A stretch of DNA of 40,192 nucleotides from Sphingomonadales bacterium. GTDB lineage: Bacteria > Pseudomonadota > Alphaproteobacteria > Sphingomonadales > Sphingomonadaceae. The translations under genes were made by a program, and so were the position numbers. Location of the stretch: positions 1 to 40,192 of the forward strand of contig JACXVD010000022.1 of assembly GCA_014763545.1 (NCBI GenBank), written 5' to 3'. Below the pieces are notes generated by a model. The model saw only the letters and a list, made by a program, of their open reading frames with translations, searched no databases and had not been told where the DNA came from. Below, one piece after another: positions 17,588 to 26,294 of the stretch; within the stretch, counting starts at the first letter, position 1, and every line of letters begins with the position of its first letter.

Positions 17588-19623
17588 TGGCGCGTCTTGT
17601 CCTCGCCGCATTGCTCGCGACTACGGCCGTGCCCGCGCTGGCGGGCAGCGTCGATTCCCCCGATGGGCGGATCCATGTGACGGTCGATACCGACCAGGAC
17701 GGGGTGCCGTTCTACACGGTCGAGCGGGACGGCAAGGCCGTGCTGGCCAAGAGCTTCCTCGGGTTCAATTTCACCGATGCCGAACCGATGCGGCGCGGCT
17801 TCCGGATCGAGCAGGAAACCACCGCCACGGCGGACAGCAAATGGGAACAGCCGTGGGGCGAGCGCCAGTGGGTGCGCGACCATCACAACGAGCTGGCGGT
17901 TACCATGATCCAGCCATCGACCAAGGGAGAGCGCCATTTGACCGTGCGCTTCCGCGTGTTCGACGATGGCATCGGCTTCCGCTACGAATTCCCCGACCAG
18001 GCGAGCCTGCCGGTCGCGAACATTGCCGACGAACTGACCGAATTCAACATCGCGCAGGACGGCAAGGCCTGGTGGATCCCCGGCGGCGACTGGAACCGCT
18101 ACGAATATCTCTATCACGAAACCCCGATCTCCAGCGTCGGCATGGCACACACGCCGATCACCATGGTGCTGGGCGACGGGACGCATGTCTCGTTCCACGA
18201 GGCCGCGCTGGTCGATTATTCGGGCATGTGGTTCCGGCGGATGGAAGGCACGCGTTTCCGCGCCAGCCTGGCGCCATCCTCGCGCGGCGCGAAAGTGGTG
18301 CGCAAGGGTGCGTTCGACACGCCCTGGCGGACGATCCGCATCGCGCCCGATGCCGCCGGGCTGGTCGAGAACGATCTCGAGCTCAACCTCAACGAACCCA
18401 ACAAGCTGGGCGATGTCAGCTATTTCAAGCCGCAGAAATATATCGGCATCTGGTGGGGGATGATCCGCGGCGACTGGACCTGGGCGCAGGGGCCCAACCA
18501 CGGCGCCACCACCGCGCGGTCGAAGCAATATATCGACTTCGCCGCCAAGCACCGCTTCTCCGGCGTGCTGATCGAAGGCTGGAACGAAGGGTGGGACGGC
18601 AATTGGTTCGGCAACGGACGCGATTTCAGCTTCACCAAGGCCTATCCCGATTTCGACATCAAGGCGGTGACCGATTATGCGCGCAAGAAGGGCGTGCAGA
18701 TCATCGGCCACCACGAAACCGGCGGCAATATCGCGGTTTACGAAAAGCAGATGGACGCAGGCTTTGCGCTGGACGAACAGCTCGGCATCCATCTGGTCAA
18801 GACCGGATATGTCGCCGATGCGGGCAATCTGATTTCCTGCAACGCCGACATTCACGATCCGTGCGGGGATGAAATATTCGAATGGCATGACGGCCAGCGT
18901 TCGGTGCAGCACCATCTGGCGGTGCTGGAGGATGCTGCCCGCCACAAGGTCGCGATCGACAGCCACGAACCGGTGAAGGATACCGGCCTGCGCCGGACCT
19001 ATCCCAACTGGGTCGCGCGCGAGGGCGCCCGCGGGCAGGAATACAATGCCTGGGCAAAATTCGCCAACGGGCCGGGGCACGAGGTGAACCTCGTCTATAC
19101 CCGCATGCTGGCCGGGCCGATGGATTTCACCCCCGGCGTGCTCAGCCTGGTGGGCAGCAATGGCCAGCCGATCGCCTCGACCGAGGCCAAGCAGCTCGGC
19201 ACCTATCTGGCGATCTATTCACCGATCCAGATGGCGGCGGATTTCATCGAGAACCTCGCCGCGCATCCGAAGGAACTGGCCTTCATCGAACAGGTCCCTG
19301 CCGACTGGGCGGAAAGCCACCTGATCGCTGGCGAGGTGGGCGAATATGCGATCTTCGCGCGCAAGGACCGCAACAGCGCGGACTGGTATGTCGGCGGGGT
19401 CAACAATGCGACCGCGCGCGATGTCGAACTCGGCTTCGACTTCCTCGAACCGGGCAAGGTTTATACCGCGACGATCTACAAGGATGGGCCGGGCGCAACC
19501 TACGAGACCGAGGCGCGCTTCAACATTGCCTATGACACGCGCAAGATCCGCAAGGGGGACAAGCTGCCGCTGTGGCTGGCACCCGGCGGCGGTGCGGCGA
19601 TCCGCCTGACGCCGGACAAATGA
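17587..19623 (+). CDS. GH97 glycoside hydrolase, SusB-like alpha-glucosidase
   Basis: This 678-residue protein has a signal peptide (about 1-19, ending ALAG), an N-terminal beta-sandwich, a (beta/alpha)8 barrel (about 270-570) and a C-terminal beta domain. It should release glucose from malto-oligosaccharides in the periplasm. Conserved acids are E134 (FRYEFP), E330 (VLIEGWNEGW), E377 (HHETGG), E461 (SHEP), E479 and E485 (QEYN). Their spacing reproduces, as I remember it, Bacteroides SusB E194, E391, E439, E508, E526 and E532, the calcium and catalytic residues of inverting GH97 alpha-glucosidases. The ATG shares one base with the preceding stop (TGATG), and the stop overlaps the esterase ATG. 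Confidence 0.94.
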   Translation: MARLVLAALLATTAVPALAGSVDSPDGRIHVTVDTDQDGVPFYTVERDGKAVLAKSFLGFNFTDAEPMRRGFRIEQETTATADSKWEQPWGERQWVRDHHNELAVTMIQPSTKGERHLTVRFRVFDDGIGFRYEFPDQASLPVANIADELTEFNIAQDGKAWWIPGGDWNRYEYLYHETPISSVGMAHTPITMVLGDGTHVSFHEAALVDYSGMWFRRMEGTRFRASLAPSSRGAKVVRKGAFDTPWRTIRIAPDAAGLVENDLELNLNEPNKLGDVSYFKPQKYIGIWWGMIRGDWTWAQGPNHGATTARSKQYIDFAAKHRFSGVLIEGWNEGWDGNWFGNGRDFSFTKAYPDFDIKAVTDYARKKGVQIIGHHETGGNIAVYEKQMDAGFALDEQLGIHLVKTGYVADAGNLISCNADIHDPCGDEIFEWHDGQRSVQHHLAVLEDAARHKVAIDSHEPVKDTGLRRTYPNWVAREGARGQEYNAWAKFANGPGHEVNLVYTRMLAGPMDFTPGVLSLVGSNGQPIASTEAKQLGTYLAIYSPIQMAADFIENLAAHPKELAFIEQVPADWAESHLIAGEVGEYAIFARKDRNSADWYVGGVNNATARDVELGFDFLEPGKVYTATIYKDGPGATYETEARFNIAYDTRKIRKGDKLPLWLAPGGGAAIRLTPDK

Positions 19624-20546
19624 TCGCACGGCGGCTCGGGCGGGCGCTCACCGCATTGCTCGCGCTGGCGCTCGCCGCCTGCGCGGCGGTGCCTGCGCCG
19701 CCCAGCCCCGCGCGCCAGGTGGAATGGACAGAGGCCGCGGCGGGCCTGCCCGAACAGCATGTTACCGTCTGGCTTCCGCCCGGCTACGACAGCGAGCGGT
19801 CCCGCCGCTACCCGGTGCTCTACATGTGGGACGGGCAGAATCTGTTCGACCCGGCGCAGACCCATTACGGCAAGGCGTGGATGGTGCAGGATGTGCTCGG
19901 CGGCATGGTTGCTGCGGGAAGCGCCGAGCCGCATATCGTCGTCGGCATATGGTCGCCGCCCGGGCTGGACCGTTATCGCGTGTACCTCGCCAAGCCGCTC
20001 TACGACGCGCTCGACGGCGAGATGAAGCAGGACATGGACCGGATGGCCGGCGGGCCGATCGCATCGGATGCGATGCTCGCCTGGACGGCCGACACGCTGA
20101 AGCCGCGCATCGACCGCGAATATCGCACGCGCACTTCGCCTGCGGACACCACCATCGCGGGATCGAGCATGGGCGGGCTGATGGCCTGCTATGCGATTGT
20201 CGAACGGCCCGATGTGTTCGGCCGCGCCGGTTGCGTCAGCGCGCATTTCGCGCTGGCCGATCCGGAGCTGGCGGCGAGACACGCGCCGGAGATCGAGCGG
20301 GCGTGGGCCGATTATCTGTCGCGCAAGCTCGGGCAGCCGAGGGGGCGCAAGATCTGGCTGGATCACGGAACCGCGACGCTCGATGGCTGGTACGGCCCGT
20401 GGCAGGATGCGATTGCCGCCGATTTCGCGGCGCAGGGATGGCAGGAGGGCCGCGATTTTGCCGCGCGCACCTATCCCGGTGCGGAGCATGACGAGAATTT
20501 CTGGCGGGCGCGCATGCCCGAAATGCTCGGCTGGCTGTGGCCATGA
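19620..20546 (+). CDS. Lipoprotein alpha/beta-hydrolase of the putative esterase (esterase D-like) family
   Basis: A 308-residue hydrolase starts with a lipoprotein signal peptide (LALAAC lipobox, Cys about 21), so it is membrane-anchored outside the cytoplasm. The fold is recognised from VWLPPGYD, YPVLYMWDGQNLFD, the nucleophile elbow GSSMGG with Ser183, and a C-terminal catalytic His in GAEHDENFW (H290). The acid is probably in the LDHGTATLDGW region. The family removes acyl groups from sugars and other alcohols. In a glucan locus it could de-esterify acylated maltodextrins, but the substrate is unknown. The ATG overlaps the GH97 stop by 4 bases, and the stop overlaps the second halogenase gene. 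Confidence 0.85.
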   Translation: MIARRLGRALTALLALALAACAAVPAPPSPARQVEWTEAAAGLPEQHVTVWLPPGYDSERSRRYPVLYMWDGQNLFDPAQTHYGKAWMVQDVLGGMVAAGSAEPHIVVGIWSPPGLDRYRVYLAKPLYDALDGEMKQDMDRMAGGPIASDAMLAWTADTLKPRIDREYRTRTSPADTTIAGSSMGGLMACYAIVERPDVFGRAGCVSAHFALADPELAARHAPEIERAWADYLSRKLGQPRGRKIWLDHGTATLDGWYGPWQDAIAADFAAQGWQEGRDFAARTYPGAEHDENFWRARMPEMLGWLWP

Positions 20547-22030
20547 CGCCGCCGCATGTCGTGGTTCTCGGCGGGGGTAGCGCCGGGTGGATCACCGCCT
20601 GCCTGCTGCACCACAAATGGGGCGCTCGCGGCGGACGGGTGACGGTGGTCGAAAGCCCCGACATCGGGATCATCGGGGTGGGCGAGGGTTCGACGCCGCA
20701 GCTCAAGGCGTTCTTCGACCTGCTCGACATTGCCGAGGGCGAGTGGATGCCCGCCTGCGATGCGACCTACAAGCTGGGCATCCGCTTCACCGGATGGAGC
20801 GAGCGGCCGGGTTTCGAAAGCTATTTCCACCCGTTCCCTGGCCCGGTGGACCTGCATACGCAAGGCGGCTGGTTCCACAATTGCATGCTTGCCCGGCGCG
20901 GCTTCGATGTGCCGGTGCTGCCCGATGACTGGTTCCTCGCGGCGCAGCTGGCCGAAGCGGGGATGGGGCCGCATGCGGGGGCGCATTTTCCCTTCGCACC
21001 CAGCTATGGCTACCATTTCGATGCCTACAAGCTGGGCCATTTCCTGCGCGACTGGGCGGTTGCACGCGGTGTGCGCCACTTGCCGCTGAAGGTCGCGGAG
21101 GTTGCGCTGGCAGGGCAGGGCGAGGTCGCCGCGCTGCTGGCGGAGGACGGTACGCGGATCGAAGGCGATATCTTCGTCGACTGCTCGGGCTTTCGCAGCC
21201 TCATCGCCCAGCAGGCGCTGGGCGGCGAATTCATTCCCTTTGCCGAAAACCTGTTCAACGACAGCGCAGTGGTGATGCCCACGCCGCATCGCGAGGCACC
21301 GCGCCCGCAGACCGATTCCATCGCGATGAGCGCGGGCTGGCGCTGGTCGATCCCGCTCACCAGCCGGGTCGGCAATGGCTATGTCTATTCGTCCAGGTAC
21401 CTCTCCGACGAGGATGCCGAGGCCGAGCTGCGCGCAGCGATCGGCATGCAGGACAGCGAGCAGCCCGCCCGGTTCCTCAAGATGAAGGTCGGTCGCATGC
21501 GCGACAGCTGGCAGGGCAATTGCCTCGCCGCCGGGCTGGCGCAGGGCTTCATCGAACCGCTCGAGGCGACCGCGCTGCATATCGTGATCAACACCGCGCT
21601 GGATTTCGCGCAAGCCTATGAAGCCGGCGGCTTCGGCCCGCAGCACCGCGAGGCGTTCAACACCGCGATCGCCGAACGATACGACGGGATCCGCGACTAT
21701 ATCGTGGCCCATTACCGGCTCAGCCAGCGCAGCGATTCGCCCTATTGGCGCGATTGCCGCGCAAACCAGCAATTGCCCGAAACGCTGAAGGCAATGATGA
21801 CCGCGTGGTTCACCCATGGCGACATTGCCGAGGTCAATGCCCGCAGCTGGCGCCACCCGCCCTATCCGGCGATGAGCTGGCACGCACTGCTGGCGGGCTA
21901 CGGCACATTTCCGCCGCCCGAGAAGATGCAACCGCTCCCGCCGGAGGTGCCAACGGGCGATCATGCAGGCGTCGCAGCGATGCTCGACGCCTGCCTCGGC
22001 AACTTCGACGCCTATGACCAGCGCGCCTGA
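20543..22030 (+). CDS. Flavin-dependent (tryptophan) halogenase-family protein 2
   Basis: This 495-residue second halogenase-like protein has GGGSAGW, IGVGEGSTP, the catalytic-lysine segment ATYK (K77), and the W-x-W-x-I-P motif at 266-271 (GWRWSIP). The segment carrying the catalytic glutamate reads EPLEAT, so the serine next to Glu in PrnA/RebH (S347) is alanine here, unlike the first copy. GEGST also replaces the usual GEATIP. It is therefore not a recent duplicate of the first gene, and its chemistry may differ. The ATG at 20543 overlaps the esterase stop by 4 bases and is preferred over an in-frame GTG six bases earlier. It ends the seven-gene run. Confidence 0.88.
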   Translation: MTPPHVVVLGGGSAGWITACLLHHKWGARGGRVTVVESPDIGIIGVGEGSTPQLKAFFDLLDIAEGEWMPACDATYKLGIRFTGWSERPGFESYFHPFPGPVDLHTQGGWFHNCMLARRGFDVPVLPDDWFLAAQLAEAGMGPHAGAHFPFAPSYGYHFDAYKLGHFLRDWAVARGVRHLPLKVAEVALAGQGEVAALLAEDGTRIEGDIFVDCSGFRSLIAQQALGGEFIPFAENLFNDSAVVMPTPHREAPRPQTDSIAMSAGWRWSIPLTSRVGNGYVYSSRYLSDEDAEAELRAAIGMQDSEQPARFLKMKVGRMRDSWQGNCLAAGLAQGFIEPLEATALHIVINTALDFAQAYEAGGFGPQHREAFNTAIAERYDGIRDYIVAHYRLSQRSDSPYWRDCRANQQLPETLKAMMTAWFTHGDIAEVNARSWRHPPYPAMSWHALLAGYGTFPPPEKMQPLPPEVPTGDHAGVAAMLDACLGNFDAYDQRA

Positions 22031-22050
22031 CCGACTTTCGTCAGGCGCGA

Positions 22051-22064
22051 TTGCGGCGGCGCAA
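22051..22064. promoter_or_regulatory. FNR/FixK-type site upstream of fnr
   Basis: TTGCGGCGGCGCAA is a palindrome fitting the alphaproteobacterial FNR/FixK pattern TTG(A/C)-N6-(T/G)CAA. Its centre is about 28 bp upstream of the fnr start codon, too close for standard class II activation of a leadered transcript. Autorepression or a leaderless arrangement are possible. The GC-rich context makes a chance match more likely here than at the other sites. Confidence 0.4.
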
Positions 22065-22085
22065 GCTTGCTGTTAGGCGCAGGTA

Positions 22086-22784
22086 ATGAGCTATTGCGAC
22101 ACATGTGTGGTGCGAAACCGGGCGATCTGTTCGTCGCTCGACAACACGGAAATTCAATCGCTTAACGCGATTGGTCGCCGCCGCATGCTCGAACCGGGTG
22201 AACCGCTCATCTGGGAAGGCGACGATTCGGTGCTGGTCGCCAATGTCATCGAAGGTGTGCTCAAGCTGTCGAGCAGCACTGCCGACGGGCGCGAACAGAT
22301 CGTCGGCGTGGTGTTCCCGTCCGACTTCATCGGCCGCCCCTTCGGCAAGACCACGCCGCACAGCGTCACCGCGCTGACCGAGGCGAAAGTATGCGTTTTC
22401 TCGCGCTCCGATTTCGACGGTTTCGCCTCGCGCCATCCGGCGCTGGAGCACAAATTGCTCAAGCGGACCCTGTCCGAACTCGACCGCACGCGCAGCTGGA
22501 TGCTGCTGCTGGCGCGCAAGAGCGCGGAAGAAAAGATCGCGACCTTCCTGCTGGAAATGTCCGAGCGGCTGGTCGCGCCGGGCTGCGAAGCGCCGGGTGA
22601 TGAACCGCTCGATTCCTTCGACCTGCCGTTCTCGCGCCAGCAGGTCGCCGACGTGCTCGGCCTGACGATCGAGACGGTGAGCCGCCAGCTGACCAAGCTG
22701 AAGAAGGAAGGCATCCTCGAACTGCCTGCGCGGCGGACCATCGTGATCCGCGACCGCACCGCGCTGGAAGATATCGCCGGCTAG
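22086..22784 (+). CDS. fnr: FNR-type oxygen-sensing Crp/Fnr regulator
   Basis: The 232-residue protein has a cNMP-like sensor domain and a C-terminal Crp-type helix-turn-helix. An N-terminal cysteine set C4-x2-C7-x7-C15 plus a central C103 (EAKVCVF) supplies four possible ligands for an oxygen-labile [4Fe-4S] cluster, as in FNR and FnrL. The recognition helix ETVSRQLTKL keeps the E-x2-S-R pattern that reads TTGA half-sites. It stands next to ompW, the cbb3 oxidase genes and, further on, hemN, all known targets of such regulators elsewhere. It probably activates them under low oxygen. The ATG at 22086 places C4 correctly. Confidence 0.93.
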   Translation: MSYCDTCVVRNRAICSSLDNTEIQSLNAIGRRRMLEPGEPLIWEGDDSVLVANVIEGVLKLSSSTADGREQIVGVVFPSDFIGRPFGKTTPHSVTALTEAKVCVFSRSDFDGFASRHPALEHKLLKRTLSELDRTRSWMLLLARKSAEEKIATFLLEMSERLVAPGCEAPGDEPLDSFDLPFSRQQVADVLGLTIETVSRQLTKLKKEGILELPARRTIVIRDRTALEDIAG

Positions 22785-22848
22785 GGCGTTTTGCGCGGCG
22801 CGGCGCTTTGCTGCCTGCGCTGGGATTTGACTGCATCGCAGAAAAGCG

Positions 22849-22883
22849 AAGCCCCTCCGCCCGGGTGGGGGGCGAAGGGGCTT
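22849..22883 (-). terminator. Probable rho-independent terminator of ompW
   Basis: A 14-bp stem with one mismatch and a 7-base loop is closed by AAGCCCCT and its complement. On the minus strand the stem is followed by CGCTTTTC, a short T-run, so it best serves ompW, whose stop is about 80 bp upstream in that direction. It could also stop fnr transcripts from the other side. Confidence 0.6.
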
Positions 22884-22964
22884 GCCTGGCGGCGCGGCGC
22901 GGTCCGGAACCCTCACGGTCCCCATCCGGTCCGCCGCTGCGCCGGAACCTCCCGTCCGGGGAGA

Positions 22965-23669
22965 TCAGAAGCGGAAGTACACGCCCGCGCTGACGACCCA
23001 CGGGTCCAGCTTGTGGGTGGTTTCCAGGGCCAGCGCGCTGCCTTCGTAGAACTTGGCGTGCGGGCGCACGAAGTACTTCTTGGCATCGAGGCTGAGGCCC
23101 ATCTTTTCGTTCATCGCGATATCGACGCCGCCCTGCAGGGCTACGCCGAGCTGGTTCGACATCTTGACCTTGGTCACGCCCAGCGCCGTCGCAGTCGCGC
23201 CCGGCTTTTCGTCGAACACGAAGAACATGGTCGGGCCAGCGCCCACATAGGGCTTAATCGGGCCGGCATCGATATGGTACTTCAGCGTGACAGTGGCCGG
23301 GAGGATCAGCACGTGATCGACCAGCTCGGCGCCCGCGAGGGCGCCCGTGCCGCTGACGTGGTGCTGCGTGAAGCAGCAGATCGTTTCGACCGAGACATTC
23401 GGCGTGGCGAAATATTCGACGGCCAGGGTCGGAACGAAATTGTCGTTCGCCTTGGTGTCATACGGGGTCGTGATACCGGCGAGCGTCGAACCCAGCGTGG
23501 TGGTGGTGTCGACCGACTTCACGTCCTTGATCTTGCCGTCGGGCAGTACGCCGGTGCCCAGGACCTTGACCTGGATAGTGCCGGCTTCGGTTGCCATGGC
23601 GGGGGTCGCCAGCCCGGCAGCAGCCGCAAGGGCGAGCCCGAGGGCGACAGGGGCGGTCGCATATTTCAT
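22965..23669 (-). CDS. ompW: OmpW-family outer-membrane protein
   Basis: This 234-residue protein has a signal peptide (about 1-26, ending AMA), alternating amphipathic strands of an eight-stranded barrel, and a C-terminal aromatic YFRF. The sequence NVSVETICCFTQHHV, followed by LPATVTLKYHID and IKPYVGAG, is typical of sphingomonad OmpW. The frame stays open far upstream (to 26096), but the ATG at 23669 has a strong ribosome site, GGAGGT, and begins a proper signal peptide. OmpW forms a narrow hydrophobic channel and is FNR-controlled in enterobacteria. Here it is divergent from the cbb3 genes, with FNR-type sites between them. Its leader holds overlapping inverted repeats. Confidence 0.92.
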   Translation of the reverse strand: MKYATAPVALGLALAAAAGLATPAMATEAGTIQVKVLGTGVLPDGKIKDVKSVDTTTTLGSTLAGITTPYDTKANDNFVPTLAVEYFATPNVSVETICCFTQHHVSGTGALAGAELVDHVLILPATVTLKYHIDAGPIKPYVGAGPTMFFVFDEKPGATATALGVTKVKMSNQLGVALQGGVDIAMNEKMGLSLDAKKYFVRPHAKFYEGSALALETTHKLDPWVVSAGVYFRF

Positions 23670-23691
23670 GTTATTACCTCCGGCGCGGCAG

Positions 23692-23731
23692 TGGCCGTCC
23701 CTTACGGCCAAGCAATGTGCAGCGCTTGGCC
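23692..23731 (-). promoter_or_regulatory. Overlapping, mutually exclusive inverted repeats upstream of ompW
   Basis: Two perfect inverted repeats share a strand. TGGCCGT/ACGGCCA (23692-23698 and 23704-23710, 5-base loop) and GGCCAAGC/GCTTGGCC (23706-23713 and 23724-23731, 10-base loop) both need bases 23706-23710. In an ompW leader RNA only one could form at a time. The nearer one ends 22 bases before the start codon. They may be RNA switches or DNA operators. Confidence 0.5.
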
Positions 23732-23762
23732 TGCCAGATGGACGCGACATTGGCTTGTAACA

Positions 23763-23776
23763 TTGACCCATCGCAA
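23763..23776. promoter_or_regulatory. FNR/FixK-type site in the ompW-ccoN gap
   Basis: TTGACCCATCGCAA matches TTG(A/C)-N6-(T/G)CAA. Its centre is about 100 bp upstream of the ompW start and 110 bp upstream of ccoN. It shares its first eight bases with the site before hemN. It may activate ompW or be a secondary site for the oxidase promoter. Confidence 0.5.
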
Positions 23777-23808
23777 AATTGCGCGGGACAATTTTGAACT
23801 TTCGGAAA

Positions 23809-23822
23809 TTGACCTCAGTCAA
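23809..23822. promoter_or_regulatory. FNR-type site upstream of ccoN
   Basis: TTGACCTCAGTCAA has both consensus half-sites TTGA-N6-TCAA. Its centre lies about 64 bp upstream of the ccoN ATG. An FNR-dependent promoter of class II would place the transcript start near 23857, leaving a leader of about 23 bases with the GGGAAGG ribosome site. This is the strongest of the four sites. Confidence 0.8.
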
Positions 23823-23879
23823 TGTTGCGTCACGCGCGCTAGCTAGGTAGCACCTGTCAAAACGGGAAGGAAAATTGAC

Positions 23880-25529
23880 ATGGAAAGCGTAGTTGCGCGC
23901 GCGGGCCTCTGGTTCGTCGTGCTGGTGCTCGCCGTGATGGGGATCGCGGCAGCCCAGGACGGGGGCTTTGCTGTACATATGACGATTGTCGCACTGGCTG
24001 CGGGAATCACCCTGTGGGTGACCATCTCCAAGGCCGATTATTCCGCCATCGCCAGGGGTATCCTGCGCGCACCGGCGGATGAATCGCGTTATTATGACGA
24101 CCCGATTCGCTGGGGCGTCATCGCGACGGTGTTCTGGGGCATGGCGGGCTTCACCGCGGGGCTGTTCATCGCCCTGCAGCTGGCATACCCGCTGCTGAAC
24201 ATCGAACCCTATCTGAATTTCTCGCGCCTGCGCCCGCTGCATACGTCGGCAGTGATCTTTGCCTTCGGGGGCAACGCGCTGATCGCCTCGTCCTTCTACG
24301 TGGTGCAGCGCACTTGCCGGGCGAGGCTCGCCTTCCCGGGCCTCGCCCGCTTTGTTTTCTGGGGCTATCAGCTGTTCATCGTGCTGGCTGCGACCGGCTA
24401 TCTGATGGGCGTTACCCAGAGCCGCGAATATGCCGAGCCGGAATGGTATGTCGACCTGTGGTTGACCATCGTCTGGGTCGCCTATCTGGTGGTCTTCGTC
24501 GGCACGATCGTGAAGCGCAGCGAACCGCATATCTACGTGGCCAACTGGTTCTACCTGGCGTTCATCGTGACCATCGCGATGCTGCATGTGGTGAACAACC
24601 TGGCGATCCCGGTCAGCTTCACCGGCTCGAAGAGCTACAGCCTGTTTTCGGGCGTGCAGGATGCGCTGACCCAGTGGTGGTACGGCCATAACGCGGTGGG
24701 CTTCTTCCTGACCGCCGGCTTCCTGGCGATGATGTACTACTTCATCCCGAAGCAGGCCGAACGTCCGGTCTATTCCTATCGCCTGTCGATCATCCACTTC
24801 TGGGCGCTGATCTTCCTCTACATCTGGGCGGGTCCGCACCACCTCCACTACACCGCGCTGCCCGACTGGGCGCAGACGCTGGGCATGGTCTTCTCGATCA
24901 TGCTGTGGATGCCCAGCTGGGGCGGCATGATCAACGGCCTGATGACGCTGAACGGCGCCTGGGACAAGGTCCGCACCGACCCGATCATCCGCATGTTCGT
25001 GCTGTCGGTCGCCTTCTACGGCATGTCGACCTTCGAAGGCCCGATGATGTCGATCAAGTCGGTCAACTCGCTCAGCCACTATACCGACTGGACGATCGGC
25101 CACGTGCACTCCGGTGCGCTCGGCTGGAACGGCATGATCACCTTCGGCACGATCTACTTCCTCGTGCCGCGCCTGTGGAAGCGTGAACGCCTCTACAGCC
25201 TGCGGATGGTCAACTGGCACTTCTGGCTCGCGACTGCCGGCATCGTGTTCTACGCCGCCAGCATGTGGGTGGCGGGGATCACCCAGGGCCTGATGTGGCG
25301 CGAATACGGGCCGGACGGTTACCTGGTGAACAGCTTCGTCGAAACGGTTTCGGCGCTGCATCCGATGTTCGTCCTGCGTGCCTTCGGCGGCCTGCTGTAT
25401 CTCAGCGGCGCGGTGATCCTGGTGATCAACGTGTGGGCCACGATCCTCGGCAAGCTGCGCAACGAAGCGCCGATGACCGAGACGCCGTACAACGAAGCGG
25501 CCGACCGTCCGCTCGTTCCCGCCGAATAA
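23880..25529 (+). CDS. ccoN: cbb3-type cytochrome c oxidase subunit I
   Basis: This 549-residue catalytic subunit reduces O2 to water with high affinity and pumps protons in the inner membrane. It has about twelve or more membrane segments. Metal ligands are visible: [15 protein letters not shown] (low-spin haem b), [14 protein letters not shown] and [13 protein letters not shown] (CuB and channel region), and [13 protein letters not shown] (haem ligands). GGGAAGG lies 9 bases before the ATG. An FNR-type site lies upstream. It heads the ccoNOQP operon; ccoO follows after 18 bp. Confidence 0.97.
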   Translation: MESVVARAGLWFVVLVLAVMGIAAAQDGGFAVHMTIVALAAGITLWVTISKADYSAIARGILRAPADESRYYDDPIRWGVIATVFWGMAGFTAGLFIALQLAYPLLNIEPYLNFSRLRPLHTSAVIFAFGGNALIASSFYVVQRTCRARLAFPGLARFVFWGYQLFIVLAATGYLMGVTQSREYAEPEWYVDLWLTIVWVAYLVVFVGTIVKRSEPHIYVANWFYLAFIVTIAMLHVVNNLAIPVSFTGSKSYSLFSGVQDALTQWWYGHNAVGFFLTAGFLAMMYYFIPKQAERPVYSYRLSIIHFWALIFLYIWAGPHHLHYTALPDWAQTLGMVFSIMLWMPSWGGMINGLMTLNGAWDKVRTDPIIRMFVLSVAFYGMSTFEGPMMSIKSVNSLSHYTDWTIGHVHSGALGWNGMITFGTIYFLVPRLWKRERLYSLRMVNWHFWLATAGIVFYAASMWVAGITQGLMWREYGPDGYLVNSFVETVSALHPMFVLRAFGGLLYLSGAVILVINVWATILGKLRNEAPMTETPYNEAADRPLVPAE

Positions 25530-25547
25530 GACCGAAGGGTTTTCGCC

Positions 25548-26294
25548 ATGAGCATTATGGAAAAACACAAGAAGCTGGAGCGTAACATCACGCTCCTCGG
25601 CGTCGGCGCCTTCATCACCGTCGCCATTGGCGGGATCGTGGAAATCGCCCCGCTGTTCTGGATCGACAACACGATCGAGAAGGTGGAAGGGGTTCGCCCC
25701 TACACCCCGCTGGAACTGGCCGGGCGCGATATCTACGTCCGCGAAGGGTGCTACGTCTGTCACAGCCAGATGATCCGCCCCTTCCGCGACGAGGTCGAAC
25801 GCTATGGCCACTACAGCCTGGCCGCGGAATCGATGTACGACCACCCCTTCCAGTGGGGTTCCAAGCGCACCGGGCCAGACCTGGCGCGCGTGGGCGGTCG
25901 TTATTCGGACGCCTGGCACGTGGAACACCTGAAGGATCCGCGCAGCGTGGTGCCCGAAAGCATCATGCCGAAATACGGTTTCCTCGCCGAAACGGACCTC
26001 CATGTGCCCGATATCGCCGCGGATCTCAGGACCCAGCGGATGGTGGGTGTGCCCTACACCGAGAAGGACGTGGAGATGGCCGAGAAGGATCTCCATGCCC
26101 AGGCCAATCCCGATGCCGACGCGGGCGATCTGACCACGCGTTATCCCAAGGCAGTCCAGCGCGACTATGACGGCGATCCCAAGCGGATCACCGAAATGGA
26201 CGCGCTCGTCGCCTATCTTCAGATGCTCGGTACGCTGGTCGATGTGAACAGTGCCGCCGCGCAGGAAGAACTGGCGACGGAGAAGGGGCGGTGA
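25548..26294 (+). CDS. ccoO: cbb3-type cytochrome c oxidase subunit II (mono-haem)
   Basis: The 248-residue protein has one N-terminal membrane anchor (about residues 14-38) and a periplasmic cytochrome c domain with a single haem-binding motif CYVCH (in [13 protein letters not shown]). It passes electrons from CcoP towards the CcoN haem b. The length and the [13 protein letters not shown] segment are typical. The stop overlaps the GTG start of ccoQ (GTGA). Confidence 0.96.
   Translation: MSIMEKHKKLERNITLLGVGAFITVAIGGIVEIAPLFWIDNTIEKVEGVRPYTPLELAGRDIYVREGCYVCHSQMIRPFRDEVERYGHYSLAAESMYDHPFQWGSKRTGPDLARVGGRYSDAWHVEHLKDPRSVVPESIMPKYGFLAETDLHVPDIAADLRTQRMVGVPYTEKDVEMAEKDLHAQANPDADAGDLTTRYPKAVQRDYDGDPKRITEMDALVAYLQMLGTLVDVNSAAAQEELATEKGR

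Noticed and set aside
17232-18872. Long plus-strand frame in a second phase across the glucosidase-GH97 junction.
   Set aside because: It is out of frame with two well-supported enzymes and has no domain of its own.
22965-26096. A 1043-codon open frame on the minus strand across ompW, the gap and ccoNO.
   Set aside because: Only the last 234 codons are a real protein (OmpW, with its own ribosome site and signal peptide). The rest is antisense to clear ccoN and ccoO and is rich in His, Arg, Asp and Gln, typical of GC-rich shadows.
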